Source: Marinobacter bohaiensis (GTDB lineage: Bacteria; Pseudomonadota; Gammaproteobacteria; Pseudomonadales; Oleiphilaceae). From it: DNA of 64,000 nucleotides. The stretch's first letter is position 1. Every line of letters begins with the position of its first letter. Below the pieces are notes generated by a model. It did no database searches. It had not been told where the DNA came from and was given only the letters and a program-made list of their open reading frames with translations. The position numbers and the translations under genes are program-made. The stretch spans positions 744,001 to 808,000 of the forward strand of contig NZ_QGEH01000001.1 of assembly GCF_003258515.1 (NCBI RefSeq), read 5' to 3'. Shown one piece after another: positions 32,474-41,334 of this stretch.

Positions 32474-34870
32474 TCAGTGCACGCTCGCGCCGCGACGAGG
32501 CTTGTGTGCAAAACAAATCGAGTAGACATCGGAGAAATGTTTCGCGAAATGCACATTGAGCCCCTCCTGCAAATAGTCCGGTAGCTCCTCGTAATCGCCC
32601 CGGTTGGCTTCCGGCAAAATCAGGGTGCTGATCTTCTGGCGCCGGGCCGCGATGACCTTCTCGCGGATACCGCCCACCGGCAGCACCTGACCGGTCAGGG
32701 TCAGCTCGCCGGTCATCGCCAGACCCGCCTGGGGCGCCTCGCCCCGGGCGATGGACAGCAGGGCGGTGGCCATGGTGATGCCGGCGCTGGGGCCATCCTT
32801 GGGGGTGGCGCCCTCGGGCACGTGCAGGTGCACGAAGGACTTGTCGAAGAACGCCGGGTCGCCTTTGTAACGTTTCAGGTTCGAGGAGACGTAGCTGTAG
32901 GCGATCTCCGCCGACTCGCGCATCACGTCACCCAGTTGGCCCGTCAGCTTGAAGCCACGCTGGCTGCTGTGGATGCGCGAGGCCTCGATGCTGAGTGTCG
33001 CCCCGCCCATCGCGGTCCAGGCGAGGCCGGTGACCACGCCTGTGCCCTTGAGCGCCTTTTCGCGTTTGAAGTGGGGCTGGCCCAGGAAATCAGGCAGGTC
33101 GCTGACGCCCACCTTCACCGGCTGGTCCGGCTCGTCGAGCAGCCTGACGATGCCCTTGCGCACGATCTTGTGCAGCTGTTTCTCCAGGTTGCGCACCCCC
33201 GCTTCCCGGGCGTAGCCCTCGACCACCTGGCGGATGGCCGCGTCGCTGATGTTGAGCTGCTTCTTCTTCAGGTCCGAGCGCTTGAGCAGCCGCGGCAACA
33301 GGTGGTGCTTGGCGATCAGCACTTTCTCCTCGGTGATGTAGCCGGACAGGCGGATGACGTCCATACGGTCGAGCAGCGGCCGCGGAATGGTGTCCAGCTG
33401 GTTGGCGGTGCAGATGAACAGGGTCTTGGACAGATCCATGCGCACATCGAGGTAGTGGTCGAGGAAATCCTTGTTCTGCTCCGGGTCCAGGGTTTCCAGC
33501 AGGGCCGATGCCGGATCCCCCTGGAAAGACGCGCCCACCTTGTCGATCTCGTCGAGCATGATCACCGGGTTGTCCACGCCGGTGTCTTTCAGGGCCTGCA
33601 CCAGCTTGCCGGGCATGGCGCCGATGTAGGTGCGCCGGTGTCCCTTGATTTCCGCCTCGTCACGCATGCCGCCCAGGCTGAAGCGATAGAACTGTCGCCC
33701 CAGTGCGTCGGCGACCGAACGTCCGATGGAGGTCTTGCCCACGCCGGGCGGCCCCACCAGCAGGACGATCGAGCCGGCGACCGAGTTGCGGAAGGTGCCC
33801 TCGGCCAGGAACTCGACGATGCGGTCCTTCACGTCTTCCAGGCCATCGTGGTCGCGGTCCAGGATCTTGCGGGCGCGGTCCAGGTCAAAGTGATCCTCCG
33901 ACGACTGGCCCCAGGGCACCTGGGTCAGCCAGTCCAGGTAGTTGCGGGTGACGCCGTACTCCGGCGAGCCCTGTTCCAGCACCGACAGTTTCTGCAGCTC
34001 GTCGTCGAAGCGTTCCCGCACATGCTCGGGCGGGTTCAGCTCGTCCATGCGCGCCTGGAAACGCTCCACATCGGCGGTCTTGTCGTCCTTGGCCATCCCC
34101 AGTTCACGCTGGATGACCTTGAGCTGCTCACGCAGGAAGAACTCGCGCTGGTGCTTCTGGACTTTAGTGTTCACCTCTTCGTTGATTTCCGCCTGCAGGC
34201 GCGCGACCTCCTGCTCCTTGCGCATCAGCAGCAGCACTTTCTCCATGCGTCGCAGGAGGGGCACGGTGTCGAGCACGTCCTGCAGCTCCGGACCCTTGGC
34301 GCTGGTCATGGACGCGCCGAAGTCGGCCAGTGGTGAGCTGTCGTCCGGCCCGAAGCGGGACAGGTACTGCTTGACCTCCTCGCCGTAAAGCGGGTTGCTG
34401 CGCAGCAGCTCCTTGATGGCACTGATGATCGCGAGGGTATAGGCCTTGAGTTCGTCGGCCTCTTCCTCCGGCTCCTGTGGGTAACTGACTTCCACCAGGA
34501 ACGGCGGTTTGCGCCGTAGCCACTGGACGATGCGGAAACGCTGCAGGCCCTGGGCGATGAACTGCACCTTGCCGCCTTCGTGCTGAACCTGGTGGGTGCG
34601 CACCGCGCAGCCCATGATTTCCAGGTCATCGCTGTCGGGAATGTTCGCTGACTCATCGGAGTCGACAAAGCAGAGGCCCAGAACCTGGTGGTCCGTCTCC
34701 TTGACCCGCTTGAGGGTTTCCTGCCAGGGATCCTGATTGACCACGACCGGTTGCACCTGGGCGGGGAAGAACGGGCGATTCTGGACCGGCAGCAGGTACA
34801 TGCGCTTGGGCATGACCTGTTGGGTCAGGGCAAGGCTCTGTCGGTTCTCGTCCTTGCCGATGTACTCCAT
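32474..34870 (-). CDS. lon: Lon-family ATP-dependent serine protease
   Basis: About 798 residues from ATG 34870 (MEYIGKDENRQ), preceded by AGGAAGAG; a GTG at 34906 is also possible. N-terminal substrate domain, coiled coil with QREFFLREQLKVIQRELG, AAA+ domain with Walker A GPPGVGKTS (Lys379) and Walker B PVIMLDEIDKV, and the Lon protease domain with catalytic Ser695 in PKDGPSAG and the Lys in GIREKVIAA. Degrades misfolded and regulatory proteins in the cytoplasm. It is not beside clpX or hup, where the main gammaproteobacterial lon sits, so it may be the second Lon paralogue known in Pseudomonas (AsrA-type). CTTGAA on this strand (34989-34984) could belong to a heat-shock promoter, unproven. 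Confidence 0.92.
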   Translation of the reverse strand: MEYIGKDENRQSLALTQQVMPKRMYLLPVQNRPFFPAQVQPVVVNQDPWQETLKRVKETDHQVLGLCFVDSDESANIPDSDDLEIMGCAVRTHQVQHEGGKVQFIAQGLQRFRIVQWLRRKPPFLVEVSYPQEPEEEADELKAYTLAIISAIKELLRSNPLYGEEVKQYLSRFGPDDSSPLADFGASMTSAKGPELQDVLDTVPLLRRMEKVLLLMRKEQEVARLQAEINEEVNTKVQKHQREFFLREQLKVIQRELGMAKDDKTADVERFQARMDELNPPEHVRERFDDELQKLSVLEQGSPEYGVTRNYLDWLTQVPWGQSSEDHFDLDRARKILDRDHDGLEDVKDRIVEFLAEGTFRNSVAGSIVLLVGPPGVGKTSIGRSVADALGRQFYRFSLGGMRDEAEIKGHRRTYIGAMPGKLVQALKDTGVDNPVIMLDEIDKVGASFQGDPASALLETLDPEQNKDFLDHYLDVRMDLSKTLFICTANQLDTIPRPLLDRMDVIRLSGYITEEKVLIAKHHLLPRLLKRSDLKKKQLNISDAAIRQVVEGYAREAGVRNLEKQLHKIVRKGIVRLLDEPDQPVKVGVSDLPDFLGQPHFKREKALKGTGVVTGLAWTAMGGATLSIEASRIHSSQRGFKLTGQLGDVMRESAEIAYSYVSSNLKRYKGDPAFFDKSFVHLHVPEGATPKDGPSAGITMATALLSIARGEAPQAGLAMTGELTLTGQVLPVGGIREKVIAARRQKISTLILPEANRGDYEELPDYLQEGLNVHFAKHFSDVYSICFAHKPRRGASVH

Positions 34871-35112
34871 GCTCTCTTCCTCGTGGTGGCTATCGGTCTT
34901 GATCACGCTGCATCCTCGTGTGATTGGCTTCAGGACTCTTGCCAAATGGCTTATTCTCCGTATGTAACGGCGTCTGCCGGAAATTCAAGCAGGTTTGCGG
35001 TAATCGCCGGTTGCGAGGTGGCTGCGTCTTGAATTCGCGCTGCTGAACACCATAGTAGACATCTGTCGCCAATACCCCTGATATCGATCGAACACCGGAA
35101 CAAGGTTTTCCT

Positions 35113-35976
35113 ATGAGTGAGTCGCCCTACGTTTTCGAAGCCACCCTCGACAATTTCCAGGACAAGGTCATGCAGGCCTCCGCGCAGACGCCGGTGCTGG
35201 TGGACGTGTGGGCCGAGTGGTGCGCGCCGTGCAAACAGTTGATGCCGGTGCTGGAAAAGCTGGCGGAAGAGTTCAAGGGCGCCTTCACCCTGGCCAAGGT
35301 CAACGCCGATGAGCAGCAGGAGCTGACCGGTCACCTGGGCGTGCGCAGTCTGCCCACGGTGCTGCTGGTCAAGGACGGCCAGGCGGTGGATGGCTTCAAC
35401 GGGGCGCTGCCGGAAAGCGAAATCCGCAAGGTGCTGGAGAAGCACGTGGACGCGCCTGAGGAAAATCCCCATGACAAGGCCAACCGGCTGTGGGAAGAGG
35501 GCGACCTGGATAGCGCGCTGGCGATCCTCACCGAGATGAACCAGGCCGATCCGGAAGACACCGCGGTACTGATTGATCTGGCGCAGATCAAGGCGGAACT
35601 GGGCGATACCGACACCGCCCAGCAGATCCTCGACAGCCTGGCGCCGGAAGACAAGATGCAGCCCCACGCCCGGCAACTGGCGGCGCGTCTGAAGTTCATG
35701 GAGCAGGCGGGACAACTGCCGCCGGTGGCGGAACTGGAAAAGCGTCTGGAGGCTGATCCCAGGGACTGCGACGCCCTGCACCAGCTGGCGCTGCAGCACG
35801 TGATCAAGGAAAACAACGCCGCGGCCATGGACCTGCTGGTGCGGCTGATGCAGGCCGACGCCGGCTACAAGGACGGCATCGCCAAGACGACACTGGTGGA
35901 GCTGTTCGACAAGCTCGGCAATGCCAACCCGGACGTGCGTACCTACCGCCGCAAACTCTACACCCTGATGCACTGA
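35113..35976 (+). CDS. cnoX: Thioredoxin-TPR co-chaperone (CnoX/YbbN-like)
   Basis: 287 residues: an N-terminal thioredoxin domain (about 1-110) with active site WCAPC (Cys37, Cys40), VRSLPTVLLVKDGQ, then a helical TPR-like half (about 120-287, ANRLWEEGDLDSALAIL, DCDALHQLALQHV). This is the CnoX (YbbN) architecture, a holdase that hands substrates to DnaK and GroEL under hypochlorite stress in E. coli. E. coli CnoX lacks one active-site cysteine (SQHC), whereas both are present here, so dithiol chemistry is likely kept. Divergent from the lon gene, a fitting protein-quality-control pairing. Confidence 0.9.
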   Translation: MSESPYVFEATLDNFQDKVMQASAQTPVLVDVWAEWCAPCKQLMPVLEKLAEEFKGAFTLAKVNADEQQELTGHLGVRSLPTVLLVKDGQAVDGFNGALPESEIRKVLEKHVDAPEENPHDKANRLWEEGDLDSALAILTEMNQADPEDTAVLIDLAQIKAELGDTDTAQQILDSLAPEDKMQPHARQLAARLKFMEQAGQLPPVAELEKRLEADPRDCDALHQLALQHVIKENNAAAMDLLVRLMQADAGYKDGIAKTTLVELFDKLGNANPDVRTYRRKLYTLMH

Positions 35977-36004
35977 GTCGTCGGGGCGCAGCGGCTGGCC
36001 CGTC

Positions 36005-36331
36005 ATGCTGAAACTGCCCCCGCAACCGGACTGCTGTGAGCTGTGCGACCGCCCGGTCGCCCAGCTCACGCGTCACCACCTCATCCCCCGTCGCCTTCAC
36101 GGCAAGAAGCGTTTCCAGAAACTGTTCAGCCGCGAAGACATGATCACCCGCACCCTCTGGGTCTGTCGCCCCTGCCACAACGCGATCCACGGCGCCTGTT
36201 CCGAGCACGAGCTGGGTATGCACTACAACACCCGCAACAAGCTGATGCAGTTGGATGAGTTACGCACCTTCGTCGACTGGCTGAAGGACAAGCCGGAAGG
36301 ATTTGTACCCAAGCGCCAGCGGCGGGGTTAA
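36005..36331 (+). CDS. Small HNH nuclease-domain protein
   Basis: 108 residues. CELCDRPVAQLTRHHLIPRRLHG contains the first zinc-binding CxxC and the HH of the HNH motif; WVCRPCHNAIHG supplies the second CxxC and the terminal His-Asn-His. All residues expected for a beta-beta-alpha-metal nuclease are there. Stand-alone HNH proteins of this size have unknown roles. It follows cnoX by 28 bases and may share its transcript. Confidence 0.82.
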   Translation: MLKLPPQPDCCELCDRPVAQLTRHHLIPRRLHGKKRFQKLFSREDMITRTLWVCRPCHNAIHGACSEHELGMHYNTRNKLMQLDELRTFVDWLKDKPEGFVPKRQRRG

Positions 36332-36389
36332 GGCTTGAGAATCCCGCAGACCCTGTAGCCTGAATGGGCTTTTCACATCGGCCGCCCAC

Positions 36390-36417
36390 AAAAAAGCCGG
36401 GCACAGGGCCCGGCTTT
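36390..36417 (-). terminator. Intrinsic terminator downstream of the kamA-like gene
   Basis: AAGCCGGGC (36394-36402) pairs with GCCCGGCTT (36408-36416); the six A at 36390-36395 give a T run on the minus strand. Confidence 0.8.
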
Positions 36418-36437
36418 CGGAGCGCGCGGCGAACGGC

Positions 36438-37814
36438 TTAACCGTTGCCCTTGCGCATCGCCTCGTACTCGTCCTCGAAGAAGAATTTCTCCTCCCCGAA
36501 GGCCGGCTCCAGCTCGTGCAGCCAGGTGGCGGTATCGCTGTACTTGGCGAAGAACGGGCGCTGTACCCAGTCCGGGTTGCGGCCCTGCAGGAAACGCAGC
36601 ACGAACACCTTTTCGCCGTGGATCTCGGCAATGCCCTGGACTTCCACCTTGCCCGGGCCCGCGCTCATGGAGGGGCCGCGCGCGGTGCGGCCCAGGCCGG
36701 ACACGTTCTTCATGGCTTCGCGATAGATCTCGTAGGCTTCCGCCAGTGGCAGTTCGAAGTAGTTCTTGGCGCCGGTGTCCCGCTCCACGAACATGTAGTA
36801 GGGGATGATGCCCAGCTGCACCTGTTTCTTCCACATCCTGGCCCAGGCATCGGCGTCGTCGTTGACGTGCTTGATGATCGGGCCCTGGGCGCGAATCTCG
36901 GCACCGGTGGCGCGGATGCGGCGAATTGCTTCCTCGGCGATGTCGGTGGTGATTTCCTGCCAGTGGTTGTAGTGGGCCATGACCGCCACGTGTTTGCCGT
37001 TCTCGACCAGGCGCGCGAACAGGTCGATCAGCTCGGCGGCGTCCTTGTCGGTCACGAAGCGGTACGGCCAGAAGGTCAGGGCCTTGGTGCCGATGCGGAT
37101 GGTCTGGATGTGATCGAACTCCGGCTCCAGCAGGGGCTCCAGATACTGCACCAGGTTCTTGGTCTTCATCACCATCGGGTCGCCGCCGGTCATCAGCAGG
37201 TCGGTGACCTCGGTGTGCTCGCGCAGGTAACCGTGCAGTTTCTCGGCGTCGGTGCTGGCCATTTTCAGGTCCTTGTCACCGACAAACTGCGCCCAGCGGA
37301 AGCAGAAGGTGCAGTAGGAATGGCAGGTCTGGCCCTGGGACGGGAAGAACAGCACGGTCTCGCGGTACTTGTGCTGCAGGCCTTCGAGGGCCTCACCGTC
37401 CAGCTCCGGCTGATTCATCTGCATCTGGCCGGCCGGGTGCGGGTTCAGGTCGTCGCGGATTTCCTTGGCGACCGCCTGGATCTCTTTCTTGTCGGCGCCG
37501 CTGCGGTGCATCTCCGCCATGCGCTCGTAGTGCTCGGGCTTGAGCATCTCGCGCTGGGGAAAGACCAGCTGGTAGAGCGGATCATTGGGCACCTTGTCCC
37601 AGTTGATCAGCTCGTTGATCACGTACTCGTTGACCCGGAAAGGCAGGACGCTGGAGACGACCTTCATCTCGAACAGGGTGTCTTCCGGCAGGGACTGGAT
37701 GGCTTCGATTTTGTCCAGTTGGCGGTCGGTGTAGACCTGGAAGCGGCGCTCCTCGAATTCCACCGTGGGAATGCGGGCGGAGAATGTTTCAGGGGCGTTT
37801 ACAACGGAGTTCAT
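36438..37814 (-). CDS. KamA family radical SAM protein (lysine 2,3-aminomutase-like)
   Basis: 458 residues from ATG 37814, which has GGGAGG just upstream; an ATG at 37868 lacks a ribosome site. The radical SAM cluster motif CxxxCxxC is Cys164, Cys168, Cys171 (TCHSYCTFC), preceded by ETVLFFPSQGQ; LLMTGGDPM is the GGE-like SAM loop; the lysine in SAGPGKVEVQG corresponds to the PLP-binding lysine of lysine 2,3-aminomutase. Such enzymes move an alpha-amino group to the beta carbon. It is larger than EpmB and lacks the C-terminal cysteine cluster of clostridial aminomutase. No ablB-type acetyltransferase or efp gene adjoins it, so substrate and pathway are open. Confidence 0.85.
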   Translation of the reverse strand: MNSVVNAPETFSARIPTVEFEERRFQVYTDRQLDKIEAIQSLPEDTLFEMKVVSSVLPFRVNEYVINELINWDKVPNDPLYQLVFPQREMLKPEHYERMAEMHRSGADKKEIQAVAKEIRDDLNPHPAGQMQMNQPELDGEALEGLQHKYRETVLFFPSQGQTCHSYCTFCFRWAQFVGDKDLKMASTDAEKLHGYLREHTEVTDLLMTGGDPMVMKTKNLVQYLEPLLEPEFDHIQTIRIGTKALTFWPYRFVTDKDAAELIDLFARLVENGKHVAVMAHYNHWQEITTDIAEEAIRRIRATGAEIRAQGPIIKHVNDDADAWARMWKKQVQLGIIPYYMFVERDTGAKNYFELPLAEAYEIYREAMKNVSGLGRTARGPSMSAGPGKVEVQGIAEIHGEKVFVLRFLQGRNPDWVQRPFFAKYSDTATWLHELEPAFGEEKFFFEDEYEAMRKGNG

Positions 37815-38145
37815 AGGCCTCCCTCTCTCGTATTGGATCGATTCCGGTGCTTCTGCGGCGCCGGTCATGACAATTCAGGGCAGGGAGGGGCGTGAACGCG
37901 GATGGGTGCGTCCCCGTGACGTGGTATTCCTGTTGTTGGTAACCCCTCCTTTTGCCCCGCCTGAAAATCGGGGAGCGGAGTATAACCAATCGGGATTTTA
38001 TTTTCAGGTCTAATTAAATTGCGCGTGCAAACAGGTGCTTGGCGGCATGCTCTGTTCTCAATTCAATGGAAAGGCCGCGAAATTGCAGGTATGTGACAGG
38101 AAGGTGTTCGCACTTCAATATTTAGAGTGGCGATGAATTCGGGCC
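37815..38145 (-). promoter_or_regulatory. Upstream region of the kamA-like gene
   Basis: 331 bases without a gene. On the minus strand there is a TATACT (complement of 37979-37984) as a possible -10, then a leader of about 150 bases with a hairpin CCCCG/CGGGG (37955-37973) followed by AAAAGGAGGGG. It does not match the lysine riboswitch or any other class I know. The part near 38100 is downstream of lutC and shows no clear terminator. Confidence 0.35.
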
Positions 38146-38778
38146 TCAACGGCACAGGAAGACGATCAGCTCCTTGGGGCCGTGGGCGCCGTAGGCCAGG
38201 GTCTGCTGAATGTCGGCTGTCTTGGACGGGCCGGAGATGAAGATCAGGTTGGTGGGCAGGCCGCTGTGGCTGTAGTTGGCCAGGGCCTTCGCCATGTCCG
38301 GGTAGACGGTCCGTTCGCGCACCACGACCACGTGTACCGGTGGCACCAGTGACAGGGTCCGGGGCGTTTCGGGCCGGCTTTCCACGATCAGGGTGCCGGT
38401 TTCAGCGATCCCGCCCTGGGCCAGGCTCAGGGCGACCGGAGCCTCGCGAAACAGCGCGTCTTTCTGCGTCGTCCAGTCGTCGAACACGGTGACCTGGGGG
38501 GCGGACGCATGCTGCTGCCAGGTCTGTGCGACTTCGTCGCGACCCACCCACCAGTGCTGCCAGCTCCGTTCGGCGGCCATGGCGGCGAGCCGGTCCGGCC
38601 ACTGGCTTTCCTCGATCCGGATGACCTCCGCGTGAGCCGCGCCCAGAGCCTCGATCATGGGCTCCAGGTCTGGTTGGGTGACCGCCGGCGGCGGCGACTC
38701 CGGGGGCGTCATGGGCGCTGCCGGGGAGGCGGTGCGCCCGTGACGCAGGCGGGCGAGGATACGATCTCTCGACTTCAT
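38146..38778 (-). CDS. lutC: Lactate utilization protein C
   Basis: 210 residues of the LUD (DUF162) family: SLAQGGIAETGTLIVES and LVPPVHVVVVRERTVYPDM are characteristic, ending in ISGPSKTADIQQTLAYGAHGPKELIVFL. With LutA and LutB it oxidises L-lactate to pyruvate without flavin LldD. A Pro-rich stretch near residues 20-35 is variable in the family. The ATG overlaps the lutB stop by four bases. Confidence 0.93.
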   Translation of the reverse strand: MKSRDRILARLRHGRTASPAAPMTPPESPPPAVTQPDLEPMIEALGAAHAEVIRIEESQWPDRLAAMAAERSWQHWWVGRDEVAQTWQQHASAPQVTVFDDWTTQKDALFREAPVALSLAQGGIAETGTLIVESRPETPRTLSLVPPVHVVVVRERTVYPDMAKALANYSHSGLPTNLIFISGPSKTADIQQTLAYGAHGPKELIVFLCR

Positions 38779-40214
38779 GGGCGCGGTTCCGTCTGGCGGC
38801 GTTGGGCCATCTGTTCGTGGAAGCTGCGTGGCGCCGGCTCAAGGCGCGCGCGCCGGGCGGTCCAGGCTCGGGGCAGGGGCGGAAGCAGGCGGCGTGACCG
38901 GGTGGCCAGCCGGGTCACCAGACGGTAGAGCCGCGGATGGGCGTGGATCGTGGCCCAGACCCGCCAGATCAGGGCTTCACTGGCCTGACGCTGGCGGCCA
39001 TGACCGCGTACCGGGCTGGCGGGATCGTCGGTGACGCCTTCGTGGCGCAGGCGGCGGATCAGGTCGGGCAGCGGAATGCGGACCGGGCAGGCCTCGCCGC
39101 AGGCACCGTTGAGGCTGCACGCCTGGGTCAGCTTGCCGGCCTTGTCGAGCCCGAACAGCTGCGGCATCACCACCTGGCCGATGGGACCGGGATAGACCGT
39201 GCCGTAAGCGTGCCCGCCCAGACGTTCGTACACCGGGCAGTGGTTCATGCAGGCGCCACAGCGGATGCAGCGTAGAGTGGCGCGCAACTCGCGGTCGGCG
39301 TAGATACGGCTGCGGCCGTTGTCCACCAGCACCAGGTGCACCTGACGCGGCCCGTCGCATTCGTCGTCCCGGCGCGGTCCGCTGATCAGATTGATGTAGG
39401 TGGTGATGGCCTGGCCGGTGGCGGAGCGTGGCAGCAGGCGCATCAGGTCCGGCAGGTCGGCCAGCTTTTCGATGACTTTCTCGATGCCCATGACGGCGAT
39501 GTGGGTGTCCGGCACGGTGGTGGACATCCGGCCATTGCCTTCGTTCTCCACCAGGCACAGGGTGCCGGTTTCGGCGATGGCGAAATTCACCCCGGAGATG
39601 CCCACATCCGCATGGGCAAAGGCCTGGCGCAATACCCGTCGGCCGGTGCCGATCAGTTCGTCCACGTCCTCGGTGTAGGGGGTGTCCGGGATCTGGTCGG
39701 CGAACTGGCGAGCGATGCTGGCCTTGTTGCGGTGGATCGCCGGCATGATGATGTGGGACGGCGTCTCGCCCGCCTGCTGGACGATGTACTCGCCCATGTC
39801 CGATTCCAGGCAGGTGAAGCCGGCGGCCTCCAGCGCGGTGTTCAGGCCGATTTCTTCGGTTGCCATGGACTTGCCCTTGACGATGCGCTGGCCATGCACC
39901 GACTGGATCAGCCCGGTGATGATGGCGTTGGCCTCGTCACTGGTCTCGGCCCAATGCACCTGGATGCCGTTGTGGCGGCAGCGGTCTTCCAACTGCTCAA
40001 GCAGATCCGGCAGCTTGGCCAGGGCCCGGTCGCGGATGGCGGCGCCACTGTCGCGCAGGTTCTCGAGGGCATCGGGATCCGGAAACTGGCTGCGCCGTTT
40101 CTCCCGCAGGAAGGTCATGGCGCCGTGGAAGCTCTCGCGCAGCTCGGCGTCCTCCAGAGCTTCGTGGATGCGGACGCCGAAGTCCTGGTCCGGCTGGCTG
40201 GTGAAGCCGCTCAT
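38775..40214 (-). CDS. lutB: Lactate utilization iron-sulfur protein B
   Basis: 479 residues from ATG 40214, which overlaps the lutA stop by four bases. An N-terminal LUD domain (ETSDEANAIITGLI, KGKSMATEEIGLN, GVNFAIAETGTLCLVENEGNGRM) is followed by two 4Fe-4S clusters, CIRCGACMNHCP and CSLNGACGEACP, then a basic C-terminal tail. Carries electrons in the LutABC lactate oxidation complex in the cytoplasm. The tail after the second cluster is Arg/Pro-rich. A longer reading starting upstream at 40535 lies inside lutA in another frame and is a shadow. Confidence 0.94.
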   Translation of the reverse strand: MSGFTSQPDQDFGVRIHEALEDAELRESFHGAMTFLREKRRSQFPDPDALENLRDSGAAIRDRALAKLPDLLEQLEDRCRHNGIQVHWAETSDEANAIITGLIQSVHGQRIVKGKSMATEEIGLNTALEAAGFTCLESDMGEYIVQQAGETPSHIIMPAIHRNKASIARQFADQIPDTPYTEDVDELIGTGRRVLRQAFAHADVGISGVNFAIAETGTLCLVENEGNGRMSTTVPDTHIAVMGIEKVIEKLADLPDLMRLLPRSATGQAITTYINLISGPRRDDECDGPRQVHLVLVDNGRSRIYADRELRATLRCIRCGACMNHCPVYERLGGHAYGTVYPGPIGQVVMPQLFGLDKAGKLTQACSLNGACGEACPVRIPLPDLIRRLRHEGVTDDPASPVRGHGRQRQASEALIWRVWATIHAHPRLYRLVTRLATRSRRLLPPLPRAWTARRARLEPAPRSFHEQMAQRRQTEPRP

Positions 40215-40960
40215 GATGCGCCTCCGGTGCGTTCCCAGAGAAAGGTGGCCAGGTGATGGGCGGGCAGGGCATTGCCCTGTTTGCGCAGCATGCCGTCGAT
40301 GTTGAGCAGGCAGCCGCAGTCGCTGCTGAGCAACTGATCGGCGCCGCTGGCGCGCACGGCCTGGCACTTGTCGCTGGCCATGGCGACCGAGATCTCCGGC
40401 ATCTTCACCGCGAAGGTGCCGCCGAAGCCACAGCATGCCTCGGCGTTTTCCGGCTCGCACACGGTCACGTTGGCCAGTTGTCCCAGCAGCGCCAGGCCGT
40501 CTTCCCGCACGCCCATTTCCCGGCGTGCGCTGCACGCAGTGTGCATGACCACCGTCACCGGCTCACCGTGGTCTTCCAGTTTCACGGCCAGAATACGGTG
40601 CAGAAACTCGTGCAGTTCGTAGGTGCGGGCGGCCAGGTCGCGGGCGGCGTCGGCCAGGGGATCGTCGGCCAGCAGATCGGGGTAGTGGTGGCGCAGCATG
40701 CCGGCGCAGGAGCCGGATGGCACGATCACAGGGATGGGCTCGGCGAAGCGTTCCACCACCTGGCGCGCCACGGTGCGGGCCTGGTCATCGTAGCCGGAAT
40801 TGTAGGGGGGCTGCCCGCAGCAGGTCTGCTCCGGCGGGAAGATCACCTCGACACCTTCCCGCTCCAGCAGCCGGACTGTGGCCATGCCCGCTTCCGGATG
40901 GAACACATCGATCAGGCAGGTGCCGAACAGGTACACGCGATCAACAGCAGCTTTGGTCAT
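40211..40960 (-). CDS. lutA: Lactate utilization protein A (CCG-domain Fe-S protein)
   Basis: 249 residues from ATG 40960, preceded by GGGGAG; a GTG at 41014 without a ribosome site is less likely. Two CCG domains bind iron-sulfur: EQTCCGQPPYNSGY and EACCGFGGTFAVK, each paired with a cysteine elsewhere (FGTCLID, SGSCAGM, TACSARR, SSDCGC). Size matches YkgE/LutA (about 240). First gene of lutABC; no lactate permease or GntR regulator adjoins. Divergent from aceE. Confidence 0.94.
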   Translation of the reverse strand: MTKAAVDRVYLFGTCLIDVFHPEAGMATVRLLEREGVEVIFPPEQTCCGQPPYNSGYDDQARTVARQVVERFAEPIPVIVPSGSCAGMLRHHYPDLLADDPLADAARDLAARTYELHEFLHRILAVKLEDHGEPVTVVMHTACSARREMGVREDGLALLGQLANVTVCEPENAEACCGFGGTFAVKMPEISVAMASDKCQAVRASGADQLLSSDCGCLLNIDGMLRKQGNALPAHHLATFLWERTGGAS

Positions 40961-41334
40961 TGGACTCCCCGAGCCGGTGACGGGCCCCGCGTTGATCAGG
41001 GGCTCACTACTCACTAGTAGACTAGTGTGAGATATCGGGCAGTACGAGCCCTGCGCTGTTCAGACATTGGTCGCAGGCGGCTTGTCGGAGGCGGGGCCAG
41101 CGACCACGCTGAGGGTTTCCCCGGGCCTTGGGTCCGGTTCATCGGTTTGTTCGGGAACTCTGACAACATCTGCCGACAAACCCATGACCCGGGCGATCCT
41201 GTTCTATGCTTACTGGAACCTTTTGTGAGCCCGTTTGGGCCAGAACGCTGTGATTTCGGCTCGGCGCGAACCGCCAGTCGGCCACGACAAACGTCTTCCG
41301 CATTGCCAACATGATGCTTGATGAGGAGGGTCGG
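40961..41334. promoter_or_regulatory. Divergent control region between lutABC and aceEF
   Basis: 374 bases without a gene. Near lutA lies the 16-base dyad listed separately. Toward aceE a TATGCT at 41205-41210 is a weak -10 candidate without a good -35. The strong ribosome site GAGGAGGG stands just before the aceE ATG. Confidence 0.4.
41012..41027. promoter_or_regulatory. Operator-like dyad upstream of lutA
   Basis: CACTAGT (41012-41018), AG, ACTAGTG (41021-41027) is a perfect dyad, nested in outer CTCAC/GTGAG (41003-41007, 41027-41031). Its centre GTAGAC fits the GTM-KAC core bound by FadR-type GntR regulators, the group containing LldR and PdhR. It is about 50 bases before the lutA start. 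Confidence 0.5.

Noticed and set aside
37815-38000. Lysine riboswitch upstream of the KamA-like gene
   Set aside because: The leader is too short and lacks the five-helix junction and conserved core of that class; I could not assign any known riboswitch.
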